64,000 bases of DNA from Taibaiella koreensis (GTDB taxonomy: Bacteria > Bacteroidota > Bacteroidia > Chitinophagales > Chitinophagaceae): assembly GCF_003545715.1 (NCBI RefSeq), contig NZ_QVNU01000001.1:248001-312000 (forward strand), written 5' to 3'. The notes beneath the pieces were generated by a model. It saw only the letters and a program-made list of their open reading frames with translations. It was not told the DNA's origin and ran no database searches. Every line of letters starts with the position of its first letter. The first letter of the stretch is position 1. This document shows, one piece after another, positions 1-8,162 of the stretch. The translations under genes were made by a program, and so were the position numbers.

Positions 1-261
1 GCTATCCACCTGCTCTCTGCTATCGGTTGAAAGGGAGAACATCACTTCGCTTGCTTTTTGTGCATCGGCTATTTCGATCTTCATATTCGTTTGCAGCACC
101 TCCTTCAGAAAAAAGTGTATGATGAGATTGTTCTCTCCGAAGAAAAAGCTAGTCAGGTCTTTGGAAGAGCCGTTGGACCTGAACCCGAGTTGTGTATAAA
201 ACCGGGTGGTCCGGTCCAGGTCGCTTACCGTCAGGTTGGCCCATATCATTTTAGGTGTCAT
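1..261 (-). CDS. VOC (glyoxalase/bleomycin-resistance-like) protein, C-terminus cut off
   Basis: An open frame starts at an ATG at 261 and runs leftwards off the window edge without a stop, giving the first 87 residues. The N-terminus reads MTPKMIWANLTVSDLDRTTR and continues with FYTQLGF, the usual opening of the vicinal-oxygen-chelate fold (first beta strand, then the helix carrying DLxRTxxFY). Such proteins are usually small cytoplasmic dioxygenases, glyoxalases or antibiotic-binding proteins; the substrate cannot be told from half a protein. Family assignment is firm, function is open. Confidence 0.75.
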   Translation of the reverse strand, partial: MTPKMIWANLTVSDLDRTTRFYTQLGFRSNGSSKDLTSFFFGENNLIIHFFLKEVLQTNMKIEIADAQKASEVMFSLSTDSREQVDS

Positions 262-414
262 AATCGTTTCGTTTTAGAATTAAAGAATGGTAGGTTATTA
301 TAAGAGGTCATTTTTTATCTTCTCAACCCGATGTCGCTTGGTGAATAAGGACGGTACCTGTTCGCCGGCGGCGTATTTCCTAATGAGGAAATGTTTCTCG
401 ATTTAGCATGTTAC

Positions 415-470
415 ACCATCTTCTTTGCGTCCTTCGCGCATAGCTTGGCGGTCTTTGCGGTTAACCGGAT
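415..470. repeat. Short extragenic repeat of the 'CTTTGCGTCC...CTTTGCGGTTAA' type
   Basis: The spacer between the VOC gene and the gene ending at 514 contains two staggered similar pieces, CTTTGCGTCCTTCGCG and GTCTTTGCGGTTAAC. From general knowledge, very similar strings recur between genes in many Bacteroidota and other genomes. Only one copy was noticed in this window, so the repeat status rests on recall. Confidence 0.35.
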
Positions 471-513
471 GACATTTATTTTGGAAAGTGTTTTGCTAAA
501 GGATATGCTCTTC

Positions 514-816
514 TTAATCCGCTGGTTTGAAATCCAGTCCTGCGTCCTGTAATGCTTTCTTCAAAGCAGGTATGCTGGCCGGTCCCATGCCATGCAGCTT
601 CAGTATTGCTTTCTGTGTATACGTTGCCAATTTCTTCAGGCTTGTAATATCCGCGTGTTCCAATGCCCTGCGCGCAGGTGCGCCCAGCAAAGCCAGGAAT
701 CCTTCCTCCGGACGGCTTTCGCGCTCACATACAGGACAAGTGGGACAATCGCTGCTTTTATAGTAGACGTGGCCTTGCGGGCAGGTGCGCTTCGTTCCTT
801 TTTGCTGGTTCATCAT
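514..816 (-). CDS. Small zinc-ribbon protein with RNA polymerase alpha C-terminal-like helix-hairpin-helix domain
   Basis: The protein has about 100 residues. Residues ~10-32 hold CPQGH...CPTCPVC, a likely zinc-binding ribbon. The C-terminal half (ADITSLKKLA...LHGMGPASIPALKKAL) matches the (HhH)2-like fold of the RpoA C-terminal domain, known for DNA and protein contacts. The start was placed at ATG 816 (or 813) because the frame can be extended to 891 only inside the upstream DinB gene; here the DinB stop TGA and this ATG overlap, which implies translational coupling. It lacks the alpha N-terminal assembly domain, so it is not an RNAP subunit. A small nucleic-acid-binding role is inferred; the exact function is unknown. 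Confidence 0.7.
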   Translation of the reverse strand: MMNQQKGTKRTCPQGHVYYKSSDCPTCPVCERESRPEEGFLALLGAPARRALEHADITSLKKLATYTQKAILKLHGMGPASIPALKKALQDAGLDFKPAD

Positions 817-1316
817 CAGGCCGGTTGTTGTACAATATCCCTTATCTGTTCGGTGTGCCGCTGTGTGTGGAATAGCACAAAATTGAGCCACTCCCGCCGC
901 GTAAGCTGTCCGAAGCCCGGGAATTCCGGTTGACTGCAGACCCAGTCGAGATCCATACTGCCGGCTAGTCCGTCGAGCTCAAGGCTGATGTCCTTCAGTG
1001 AAGCGATTATTCTTTCTTTGGGATGGTCTTTGTCTGTAGGCAGGATAAAATCGGGTGATTGCATTTTTATGTCCCGGTTAAGAAAAAGTTCGCGCAAGGG
1101 CTGTACTTGTTCGTCCGGTTGCCGCCGGGCGGGTTCACAAGGGCCGTTAAACAAGCCGCTCATGCCTGACGAAGCTTTGATAATATGTTCGGTTACCTGT
1201 CCTGCCGACCAGCCCTGTGTAGGCAGGCGATCGATTTGTTCCTGGTCGAGACCCGAGAGGAGGCCGGTAAGGTCATTGAACGTATTCCGGACCGATTGCT
1301 GCAATAACGCTTCCAT
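816..1316 (-). CDS. DinB family protein (putative metal-dependent enzyme)
   Basis: The 166-residue protein has the four-helix DinB/YfiT layout: N-terminal helix with LLQQSVRNTFNDL, the GWSAGQVTEHIIK segment supplying the first metal-ligand histidine, and the C-terminal HTQRHTEQI segment supplying the other two. Three such histidines usually bind Zn or Ni in thiol-transferase-like enzymes (bacillithiol- or mycothiol-dependent in characterised relatives). Its stop codon overlaps the start of the downstream zinc-ribbon gene, so the pair is probably co-transcribed. The substrate is unknown. Confidence 0.8.
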   Translation of the reverse strand: MEALLQQSVRNTFNDLTGLLSGLDQEQIDRLPTQGWSAGQVTEHIIKASSGMSGLFNGPCEPARRQPDEQVQPLRELFLNRDIKMQSPDFILPTDKDHPKERIIASLKDISLELDGLAGSMDLDWVCSQPEFPGFGQLTRREWLNFVLFHTQRHTEQIRDIVQQPA

Positions 1317-1765
1317 AATATATCGATTTTAATGTTGGAGAGATCTGATTTAGTTTTGTACGGATTCAAGTGGCCCACCTATCATTGGAGCCACCTGGCC
1401 GGTAAGCGCCGATATGTCCCATATCTGTCGTCGGTTATTGCCGACCCATTGAAACGCTCTGTTCATAACGTTTGTTTTGCTTCACAAAGATCGCTGCTCT
1501 CTCTCTGTATCCTGCTGTGCCAATAGGGCAAAATGAGGGGGCGCATGCGACAATGAACAGGGCGGCCCATGTGAAAACAAGACCAACCCTTCGATAGTTC
1601 ATTTCCGTTTGTCGGGATGCCTGAATATTAGAAACGTGAGATTGGTTTGTTTACCAACACGGTTACTGAACTTGTCGAAGCACGTCACTGCGCTTGTGCC
1701 TTTCGATAGCTCAGGAGCAGGAATGCCTTGCCAGGCTTATAGAGAGTAGATTGCTTCAGCTTATA
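1317..1765. other. Intergenic region, 449 bases, with degenerate extragenic repeat pieces
   Basis: No convincing gene is present; the small open frames here have no recognisable domain or start context. Between about 1590 and 1730 there are pieces resembling a widespread extragenic repeat: ACCCTTCGATAGTTC, GGTTACTGAACTTGTCGAAG and CCTTTCGATAGCTCAGGA, i.e. 'CTTCGA-(C/T)A-(A/G)-(C/T)TCA' in both orientations. They could fold on one another at the 3' end of the PIG-L message. The repeat identity is from recall. Confidence 0.4.
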
Positions 1766-2908
1766 TCAAAACCGTATTAGCTTGACCAGCTCGGTGCCGG
1801 CAGCGGTGTGCAGCGATACGAAATAGATGCCGGGGGCGATGCCGGTCAGAGGGATGGTGTATTCGTTGTCACCGGTCAGCGAAGGGATATTGACATTGCT
1901 CCAGCGGGAATTACCGTTTATATCAGTCAGTGTCAGCTGAATCACTTCCGGGGCGCTTAAGGTATAGCGGATCTGGACCGTGCTGCCACTCGCGGGGTTG
2001 GGATATATCGTAATACGATTGCTGAAATTAGGGTTGCCTGCGGAGTCGACCATGGGCAATTTACGGGAATAGGTGCGGGTCAGGAAAGCGAGATGGGCCC
2101 GGTTAAACGAACTGCCGTCGCCCTGCTCCGTAATACCGAAATCGGCCAACGCGAATACGGCAGCTTTTACGGCGATATCCTCTGCGCCTATATTGGCCGG
2201 TTTATCGACGATGCAATAGTCCAGGTAACCGGTATGCTGTAGCAAGGGAAGCGTAGCGCCCGCCTGAGCCGCAGCCAATCCGCTGAAGGTGTGGTCAGGA
2301 TGGTCCCGCAGGTTGATCGTTTTATCGTGATCCTGGTAGCTCAGCGTGATATTGGAATAGCCGGCTGTCTCTTTTTCCATAATGGCCCTGATGGTATGCA
2401 CGAGGTCATGCCAGCCCTCATACGTAGTAGAGCTGTCCAGGGCCGTGATGCGGTCGATGCGGCCGTCGTGCAGGTATTCCAGGCTTTGCCCCATATAGCC
2501 CGAGCTGAAGCAACCATCGGGAAGACGAAGGAAATAAGTGCGTACATGTTTGTAGGGATAGCAAAGCATGTCGTGGCCATTGATCGTAACATGACGGGTC
2601 TGACAGGCGGAGTCAACTACCGTCTTCATATCGGCACTGAAACGTACTGAATTCAGCACACCTCTTTCGCGCGAGCGGGCAAGGCGAAGATTGGCTTTAG
2701 GGCGGTTGGCGGTGGCATCACCCGAAGTAGTGAGGATAAAGATGACCCGGTTGCTGGTATCCTGTATGTCGCTATAGGCGTCATTGCCCATAAACAGCTG
2801 CCAATCGTCGGGGTGTGCTACCACATAAATGGCGGCTTTATTTTGAGCAGAAGAAAAAGAAAAGATAAAAAGGGCGGACAGGGAGAGCAGCCAGTGGCGC
2901 AAAAACAT
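1766..2908 (-). CDS. Secreted PIG-L/LmbE family deacetylase with type IX sorting domain
   Basis: The 380-residue protein opens with a signal peptide (MFLRHWLLSLSALFIFSFSS, cleavage near AQ-N). Residues 31-35 are AHPDD, the metal and catalytic motif of PIG-L de-N-acetylases, and HPDH at 203-206 supplies the later ligand. Known relatives remove acetyl groups from GlcNAc-type sugars or mycothiol/bacillithiol precursors. The last ~85 residues (IYPNPASGS..., GIAPGIYFVSLHTAAG, ending KLIRF) form a typical T9SS type A C-terminal sorting domain. The enzyme should therefore cross the outer membrane and be anchored or released. The substrate is inferred to be an extracellular amino sugar. It appears monocistronic. 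Confidence 0.85.
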   Translation of the reverse strand: MFLRHWLLSLSALFIFSFSSAQNKAAIYVVAHPDDWQLFMGNDAYSDIQDTSNRVIFILTTSGDATANRPKANLRLARSRERGVLNSVRFSADMKTVVDSACQTRHVTINGHDMLCYPYKHVRTYFLRLPDGCFSSGYMGQSLEYLHDGRIDRITALDSSTTYEGWHDLVHTIRAIMEKETAGYSNITLSYQDHDKTINLRDHPDHTFSGLAAAQAGATLPLLQHTGYLDYCIVDKPANIGAEDIAVKAAVFALADFGITEQGDGSSFNRAHLAFLTRTYSRKLPMVDSAGNPNFSNRITIYPNPASGSTVQIRYTLSAPEVIQLTLTDINGNSRWSNVNIPSLTGDNEYTIPLTGIAPGIYFVSLHTAAGTELVKLIRF

Positions 2909-3032
2909 GGATTATGATTTGGGCTGCAAACGTAATAAAGGATTAATAAATTGTGAAATGTGGTATGTTATTTTTCGGTCAACCCTTTGTTTAAGGCAGG
3001 ATTTCTAAAGGAATCAGAAAAATATAAGACTT

Positions 3033-3533
3033 CTAATGGCATTTGAAATGCTCAAAAGGCTCTTTGCAATCCAGGCAGCGATACATGGACTTACAGCTGG
3101 TAGCACCAAACTGGCTAACCATTTCGGTATGATGAGAATGACAACGGGGACATTCGATCTCTTCTTCTTCAAACAAGTCCAAAGCCTCCTGTGCACGGCG
3201 CTGGGGAGGAGCGATGCCGTAAGCCAGCATTTTGGCCTTACCTTCCTCAGTGATCCAGTCGGTAGTCCAGGCAGGCGCCAGCTGCAATTCTACAGTCACT
3301 TTGGCTACACCGCGCCCCAACAGGGCCATCCGTATCTGCATGCTGATGATATCCATTGCCGGGCAGCCGCTGTAGGTGGGGGTTATAGTCACCGAAACTT
3401 CCCGGCCATCATCGACAAGGATCACGTCCCGTACAATACCCAGGTCCAGGATGGACACGGCAGGTATTTCAGGATCGGATATCTCCGCCAGCCAGGCGTA
3501 CACCTGCGGAATAGATAGTTTTTCGGTGGTCAT
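3033..3533 (-). CDS. paaD: Phenylacetyl-CoA epoxidase-type PaaD protein (MIP18 domain plus zinc ribbon)
   Basis: The 166-residue protein has an N-terminal MIP18/DUF59 domain (SDPEIPAVSILDLGIV, later PTYSGCPAMD) and a C-terminal zinc ribbon with CPRC...C...CLDC. This arrangement and length are typical of PaaD (PaaJ), which helps assemble the metal centres of the phenylacetyl-CoA epoxidase PaaABCE complex. None of the catalytic paa genes is in this window; neighbours are rfaE2 on one side and the PIG-L gene on the other. It therefore either serves a complex encoded elsewhere or acts more generally in Fe-S assembly. Confidence 0.82.
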   Translation of the reverse strand: MTTEKLSIPQVYAWLAEISDPEIPAVSILDLGIVRDVILVDDGREVSVTITPTYSGCPAMDIISMQIRMALLGRGVAKVTVELQLAPAWTTDWITEEGKAKMLAYGIAPPQRRAQEALDLFEEEEIECPRCHSHHTEMVSQFGATSCKSMYRCLDCKEPFEHFKCH

Positions 3534-3589
3534 TCAATTACAAATATAAGATAAATCGGGGCGGGGTAACATTGAAATAGCCGATCTGC

Positions 3590-4084
3590 TTATTGCTTCA
3601 TCCTGTTGATGAGGGAAGTTGTGGAAAAGCCTTCCAGCGTAGGAACAATGACAGTACGTCCGCCGTAACCAGTAACAAAATCGTTACCCACTACCGTTTC
3701 GGGGGTATAATCGCCGCCTTTTACGATCACGTCGGGACGGATCGCTTCAATCAGCTGAAGCGGCGTGTCTTCATCAAACAGGCAAACAGCATCGACGAAC
3801 AATTGTGCTGCCATGACCAGCGCACGGGAATGCTCGTCGTTGAGCGGGCGGTCTTCACCTTTTAGCCGCTTTACAGAGGCATCGGTATTCAATCCCAGCA
3901 CCAGCTTATTGCCCTCTTCCGCCGCCGCCAGCAGCAGCTGTATATGGCCCTGGTGGAGCACATCAAAGCAGCCGTTGGTAAATACGATCTTATAGCCCTT
4001 GACCCGCCAGCCTGCGCAAAGGTGCGCCAGGTCCTCACGACTCATGATCTTAGCTTGTACGGACTCTTTCTTGGACAGCTTCAT
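3590..4084 (-). CDS. rfaE2: D-glycero-beta-D-manno-heptose 1-phosphate adenylyltransferase
   Basis: The 164-residue nucleotidyltransferase carries FTNGCFDVLHQGH (HxGH at 44-47) near the N-terminus and FSTTSLINRM near the C-terminus, the two nucleotide-binding motifs. It corresponds to the separate RfaE2/HldE C-terminal domain that activates heptose 1-phosphate with ATP to ADP-heptose for lipopolysaccharide. The ATG at 4084 was kept because the stretch before WRVKG (KESVQAKIMSREDL) resembles the usual N-terminus of Bacteroidota RfaE2. This makes it overlap the upstream flippase-like gene by 35 bases; an alternative ATG at 4045 would sit 4 bases after that gene's stop. The heptose kinase half is not seen here. 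Confidence 0.88.
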   Translation of the reverse strand: MKLSKKESVQAKIMSREDLAHLCAGWRVKGYKIVFTNGCFDVLHQGHIQLLLAAAEEGNKLVLGLNTDASVKRLKGEDRPLNDEHSRALVMAAQLFVDAVCLFDEDTPLQLIEAIRPDVIVKGGDYTPETVVGNDFVTGYGGRTVIVPTLEGFSTTSLINRMKQ

Positions 4085-5072
4085 GTTGTTTGCGATTGTA
4101 TAAAGGTAGGGCGATCAAAGCGATCATACCCAGCACTAGTACGATGGCCGTTTGCGCGGCCCAGCTCACCCAGCCATAGGCCAGGCCTATGCCTTCGCTG
4201 AGGCCGTACAGCATCAGTACCTGCGCTACAATGACAGGATAAGCGCCGATGCCGCCCGGGGTAGCGATCATGCCCACGCTGCCAAAGGAAATAACAGCGA
4301 GGCCCGATAGCAGCGGCAGGCTTTCTGTTTCGGGCAGGGCCTGGTAGCCGACCACGATCGCACCGGTATAGCAAGTCCAGATCAGCAAGGTGTACAGCAG
4401 GAATAATCCTTTTTTCCGCACCAGTGCGATAGCCTTCAGGCCTTCGCCGATGCCCTTAATGACATGCCCTATCTTGGAATTTTTGATCTTACGGTAGAGC
4501 AGGACAAGTACGATAATGCCGGCCAATAATACACCCAATGCGATCAGTATCCGCGCCCAGATGAATTGGCCGCCGGCATCCGTGAACAGCTTCAGGTAAA
4601 GGTCTCTGGCTATGGGGTAGATCACATCGTATTGCACGCCCAGGGTCAGCAGCACGATCGCGATAAGGCATACCATATCGAAAGCCCGTTCGGCTATAAT
4701 GGTGCCTACGAGCTTATCGGCCGGGACCTTTTCATATTTGGCGAGAACAGTGCACTTGGCCACCTCTCCCAGGCGAGGTACCAGGGTATTGGCCAGGTAG
4801 CCGATCAGCACCGAAAAGGTAGTGTTGGCCGTAGAAGGATAAATATCCAATGGTTGCAGGATCAGCTTCCAGCGAAGCGCTCTGAAAAAATGGGAAAGAA
4901 AGCCGATAATAAAGATCGGCAGCGCATATCCCCAGCGCACATGTCGAAAGGCAGCGAACATTGCCTCTTTCTCCTCCTCGTTCATGGCATTGTACCGCCA
5001 TACGATCAATCCTATGCCCAGTCCCAGGAAAATGATCAGCTGCAATGTGGTCGATACGGTCTTTTTGGTCAT
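4050..5072 (-). CDS. Lysylphosphatidylglycerol synthase/flippase-like integral membrane protein
   Basis: The 340-residue protein has about eight membrane segments. Motifs include FFRALRWKLIL in the first loop, then VLIGYLANTLVPRLGEV and TIIAERAFD, which mark the LPG_synthase_TM (UPF0104, AglD/MprF membrane domain) family. These proteins are thought to move lipids or act beside glycosyltransferases at the inner membrane. It lies between panD and rfaE2 on the same strand and overlaps rfaE2 by 35 bases, so co-translation is likely. A role in envelope lipid or LPS assembly is inferred from that overlap. Confidence 0.8.
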   Translation of the reverse strand: MTKKTVSTTLQLIIFLGLGIGLIVWRYNAMNEEEKEAMFAAFRHVRWGYALPIFIIGFLSHFFRALRWKLILQPLDIYPSTANTTFSVLIGYLANTLVPRLGEVAKCTVLAKYEKVPADKLVGTIIAERAFDMVCLIAIVLLTLGVQYDVIYPIARDLYLKLFTDAGGQFIWARILIALGVLLAGIIVLVLLYRKIKNSKIGHVIKGIGEGLKAIALVRKKGLFLLYTLLIWTCYTGAIVVGYQALPETESLPLLSGLAVISFGSVGMIATPGGIGAYPVIVAQVLMLYGLSEGIGLAYGWVSWAAQTAIVLVLGMIALIALPLYNRKQHEAVQERVRTS

Positions 5073-5099
5073 TATTATGCTGGAGGGTTAAGCGTAAAG

Positions 5100-5180
5100 G
5101 TACCGGTTGAGACGGTAATAAAATGGAAATCAAAAATCAAAAATCAAATTTCAATTTCTGATTTCCACAAGAGGGGGGTT
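5100..5180. terminator. AT-rich hairpin with (AAAATC)n tract downstream of panD
   Basis: The 110-base spacer between panD and the flippase-like gene holds GGAAATC, three AAATC repeats and a matching GATTTCC, forming an imperfect AT-rich hairpin. It may attenuate transcription between the two genes or simply be a simple-sequence tract. Confidence 0.35.
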
Positions 5181-5183
5181 AAA

Positions 5184-5528
5184 TTACAATTTGTTGCCTT
5201 CTTTCGGGAAGATCACCGTAGGCTTGAATGATTTGGCTTCCTCAAAATCCATCAACGCATAAGAGATGATGATCACCATATCTCCGGGACTCACCTTACG
5301 CGCCGCCGGACCATTCAGGCATATCTTGCCGCTGCCTCTTATGCCTTTGATAATATAGGTCTCCAATCGTTCACCATTATTCAGGTTGACGATCTGTACC
5401 TTTTCATGCTCGATAAAGTTAGCGGCATCCATCAGGTCCTCATCAATGGTCACGCTGCCGATGTAATTCAGATCCGCTTCCGTTACGACCACCCGGTGCA
5501 GCTTCGACTTCATTACCTGTATTTGCAT
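5184..5528 (-). CDS. panD: Aspartate 1-decarboxylase
   Basis: This pyruvoyl enzyme makes beta-alanine from aspartate for pantothenate and CoA. With the start at ATG 5528 the protein has 114 residues, and the self-cleavage site Gly24-Ser25 (YIGSVTID) falls at the same position as in the E. coli enzyme. [26 protein letters not shown] and [10 protein letters not shown] are further family blocks. A longer frame begins at 5549, but that codon lies inside a -7 promoter box (5547-5554), so it cannot be translated from that promoter. No maturation factor gene (panZ/panM) is seen. Confidence 0.92.
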   Translation of the reverse strand: MQIQVMKSKLHRVVVTEADLNYIGSVTIDEDLMDAANFIEHEKVQIVNLNNGERLETYIIKGIRGSGKICLNGPAARKVSPGDMVIIISYALMDFEEAKSFKPTVIFPKEGNKL

Positions 5529-5546
5529 ATGCATAGTTTTGCGCCG

Positions 5547-5554
5547 CAAAGCTA
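5547..5554 (-). promoter_or_regulatory. -7 box of panD promoter (TAGCTTTG)
   Basis: On the minus strand TAGCTTTG matches the Bacteroidota -7 consensus TAnnTTTG. The transcription start would lie near 5541, about a dozen bases before the panD ATG. A second similar string (TTCTTTG) lies just upstream. Confidence 0.5.
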
Positions 5555-5652
5555 CAAAGAATAAATAATATGCACCATTAGCCGGGTGCTATTCAACCAT
5601 TGAGCGTGTTTATGTATTATGGTAACATTTTGAATGTGTTTGGGTTGCATCT

Positions 5653-7293
5653 CTATGCTTTCCTGGCGATTTTGTCCCATAGCAACCAGGCCGCAGCCAG
5701 GCTCATGGCAGCGAGGAGCAAATGGATCCACCAGTACAGCGGGACGATGAGGAAAGCATGTACCATGCCGGCAACCACACTCAGGAGCATTATAAGCAGC
5801 GTGACGAAAAAGCGCTGGCTCTTCTGCGCCTTAAGGTCCTCTGCGGGTATCGAAGCGGGCATTTCTTTGAAGAGTAATAAAACCTGCAGCAGATAAATGG
5901 CTGTACAGGTACAGCCGGTAAGCACGAGGTCGCTCCAGAGCGCCCCTTTGGTGGCCGCCAGCAAAATCACCGACCAGATCAGGAAGGCCGGGATGTAGTA
6001 CCGGGTAAATAAACCCCAACCTGCCCCCTGCCTTACGTAGCCTCTGTACGATCCCGGCGCCACTTCATATACCCAGGCTGCTTTATATTGAGGTGAGGCT
6101 TTGAGGTTCATCAGCGCCGTGGTAATGGGATACATCAACATATATACCGGGAAGAGACACCTGCTTGCCTTAATGTGGCCCGCTCCGGTGCTCAGCAATT
6201 TCCAAATATCGGAGAGCAGGGGAAAAGCGGTGAAAATAACGTAAGCATAGGCGGGCAGCACCATCATTTTGTATTCGGTAACCCGGCCGGTAAACTTACG
6301 CACAAACTGGAATCCGGCTTTGGCAGCCGGATGCTTCAGCAACAAATAGCTCTTCTGTCCTGTTGCCCGCCGGGCTTTTCTGATGCTGCTCCTGGAGGCA
6401 GTTTCGAAACCTGATCCCATTTCGCTCAGGCGCTCCGAAAACTTAGGCGCCAGTATTCTGACGATGAAAAGGAAGCAGATGACGGGGCCGCCCCAAAGCG
6501 CCAGGTACATCCACCAGGGCGCTGTATGCATCCAGGCCTCGGTGATCCAGTATTGCGGCATCCATGACAATAATGTCGTATGCTGCAACACGACCGACAG
6601 GTCGGTACGCTCCAGCTTGTCAAGAAATGAGCGTTGCATGCAAAGGTAGACCCAGCCGATAAAGATGATCTGCAACCAATAAACCAGTTTTTTGAACCGT
6701 TGTCCCGAAACAAATCGCAGCACTACAATGAGCAACAGCTGTATGGCTGCAAAGACGATCGTAAGGCCCGGCAGCGTGAGCGCGAGGTAATATAAGCCCC
6801 GCATCCAGCCGTCCCTGATGCCGAGCGCAATAGCCGGCGCGAATGATAGCGGGATAGCGCTTGCCAGGAACTTGTACGCCATGAACAGCAGACGGTACAG
6901 GATCATGGTCCTGCTGTTGACCGGCCGGGGCAGCAGGATCACATTATCGGCGGTGTCGGTAAGCTGGCTGGAAAAGGTCATTACCAGCAGTAGTGTCGCA
7001 AACAGGAAATAAGAAAAGGTTACCAGCAGCAGGCCCACCTCTTTGTCGGGGACCAGCAGCAGCATGGGAACATAGGTAATGCCCAGCAAGGCCGGCAGCA
7101 GCATGTTCAGCAATGACCGTACCAGGGGCGGAAAATTGTACTGTTTTTTGCTCCCCGACCGCAACGATACCGGCGCCCGGTTGGACAGGGTCGTCTTCAG
7201 CCTCAGGATATGCAGCAGTTGCCGGCTGTCGGCGCCGGCCAGGCGCCATAAAGGAGCCAGTATGCTTATCAGCGACAGGAAAATACGGTCCAT
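5653..7293 (-). CDS. ABC exporter membrane subunit
   Basis: The 546-residue polytopic protein has about ten to twelve hydrophobic segments and no ATPase motifs. A conserved-looking loop is TDTADNVILLPRPVNSRTM, seen in large Bacteroidota ABC permeases. Its ATG follows the TAA of the ATP-binding gene directly (TAAATG), so the two are translationally coupled and form one transporter. The substrate is unknown. Members of this arrangement are often annotated only as 'ABC transporter permease'. Nothing further downstream on the strand belongs to the pair. Confidence 0.75.
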   Translation of the reverse strand: MDRIFLSLISILAPLWRLAGADSRQLLHILRLKTTLSNRAPVSLRSGSKKQYNFPPLVRSLLNMLLPALLGITYVPMLLLVPDKEVGLLLVTFSYFLFATLLLVMTFSSQLTDTADNVILLPRPVNSRTMILYRLLFMAYKFLASAIPLSFAPAIALGIRDGWMRGLYYLALTLPGLTIVFAAIQLLLIVVLRFVSGQRFKKLVYWLQIIFIGWVYLCMQRSFLDKLERTDLSVVLQHTTLLSWMPQYWITEAWMHTAPWWMYLALWGGPVICFLFIVRILAPKFSERLSEMGSGFETASRSSIRKARRATGQKSYLLLKHPAAKAGFQFVRKFTGRVTEYKMMVLPAYAYVIFTAFPLLSDIWKLLSTGAGHIKASRCLFPVYMLMYPITTALMNLKASPQYKAAWVYEVAPGSYRGYVRQGAGWGLFTRYYIPAFLIWSVILLAATKGALWSDLVLTGCTCTAIYLLQVLLLFKEMPASIPAEDLKAQKSQRFFVTLLIMLLSVVAGMVHAFLIVPLYWWIHLLLAAMSLAAAWLLWDKIARKA

Positions 7294-8094
7294 TTATTTG
7301 ATCCCTCCTTCTTTGTTAAAGATCGAAATAAAATCGCTGCCATGGTCGTGACTGCGATCGCGGCCGGTGAGCAGCGCAAAGATATCTTCCAGGCTTTCGG
7401 TACCGGCTTGCGCACGCAGCTCGCTCATGGTGCCGTCTGCCATAATATACCCGTCGCGGATGAGCACGATCCTGTCCGATACTTTTTCGACCACATCCAT
7501 AATGTGAGAACAGTAAAGGATCGTCTTCCCGGCTTTCTTGAGGCCGCCGATGATCTCCTTCAGCAGGATCACCGCATTGGCGTCCAGGCCCGACAGGGGT
7601 TCGTCCATGAGTATGATCTGCGGGTCGTGCAGCAGCGCTGAGGTGATAAGCACCTTTTGCTTCATGCCTTTGGAAAAGCCGTCCATACGTTGGTGCAGCG
7701 CATCAGACAGGCCAAACATATCCAGCATGCGGCGTCCGCGGTCTTCGATCACCGCTTCCTGCATATTGTACAAGCCGCCGATAAACTGAAGGTATTCTAC
7801 AGGCGTCAGCATTTCGTACAGCACGGCGTTCTCGGGTATATAACCTATGAGCGCTTTCTGCTCCTGCGTATGCTGCCGGAAGTCTTTGCCCATAATATTA
7901 ACCTGCCCCTCATAAGCGGTAATGAGGCCGGTGAGGATCTTTACTGTAGTGGATTTTCCAGCGCCATTGGCGCCAATGTAGCCGGTCACTTGTCCCTGGG
8001 GGATCGTCAGGTTAATATTGTGCAATACAGGCCTGTCGTAGCTTTTAGACACGTTAATGAGCTCAATGGCGGGTGCCGTTCCTGGTTCGTTCAT
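7294..8094 (-). CDS. ABC transporter ATP-binding protein
   Basis: The 266-residue ATPase has Walker A GANGAGKST (41-49), the signature FSKGMKQKV, Walker B IILMDEP followed by LSGLDA, and the switch histidine in CSHIMD. It resembles the single-domain exporter ATPases (ABC-2 type) that pair with a separate membrane protein, here the gene directly downstream. The start was set at ATG 8094; longer frames would extend through the promoter box at 8100-8107. The transcript should begin only a few bases before the ATG. Confidence 0.9.
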   Translation of the reverse strand: MNEPGTAPAIELINVSKSYDRPVLHNINLTIPQGQVTGYIGANGAGKSTTVKILTGLITAYEGQVNIMGKDFRQHTQEQKALIGYIPENAVLYEMLTPVEYLQFIGGLYNMQEAVIEDRGRRMLDMFGLSDALHQRMDGFSKGMKQKVLITSALLHDPQIILMDEPLSGLDANAVILLKEIIGGLKKAGKTILYCSHIMDVVEKVSDRIVLIRDGYIMADGTMSELRAQAGTESLEDIFALLTGRDRSHDHGSDFISIFNKEGGIK

Positions 8095-8099
8095 GGAAA

Positions 8100-8107
8100 C
8101 AAAGATA
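8100..8107 (-). promoter_or_regulatory. -7 box (TATCTTTG) of the ABC exporter operon
   Basis: TATCTTTG on the minus strand fits TAnnTTTG perfectly and lies only 6 bases upstream of the ATG at 8094. The start of transcription is therefore predicted at or within a few bases of the start codon, which would make the message nearly leaderless. Confidence 0.6.
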
Positions 8108-8162
8108 TAGATTCCGTATCTTCGGCCAGATCGCATTGTTTACTAAACCGGCTTTTTGACTT

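Noticed and set aside
1332-1526. Small plus-strand open frame in the 1317-1765 spacer
   Set aside because: No start context, no domain and no conservation cue; the spacer looks like decayed repeat sequence.
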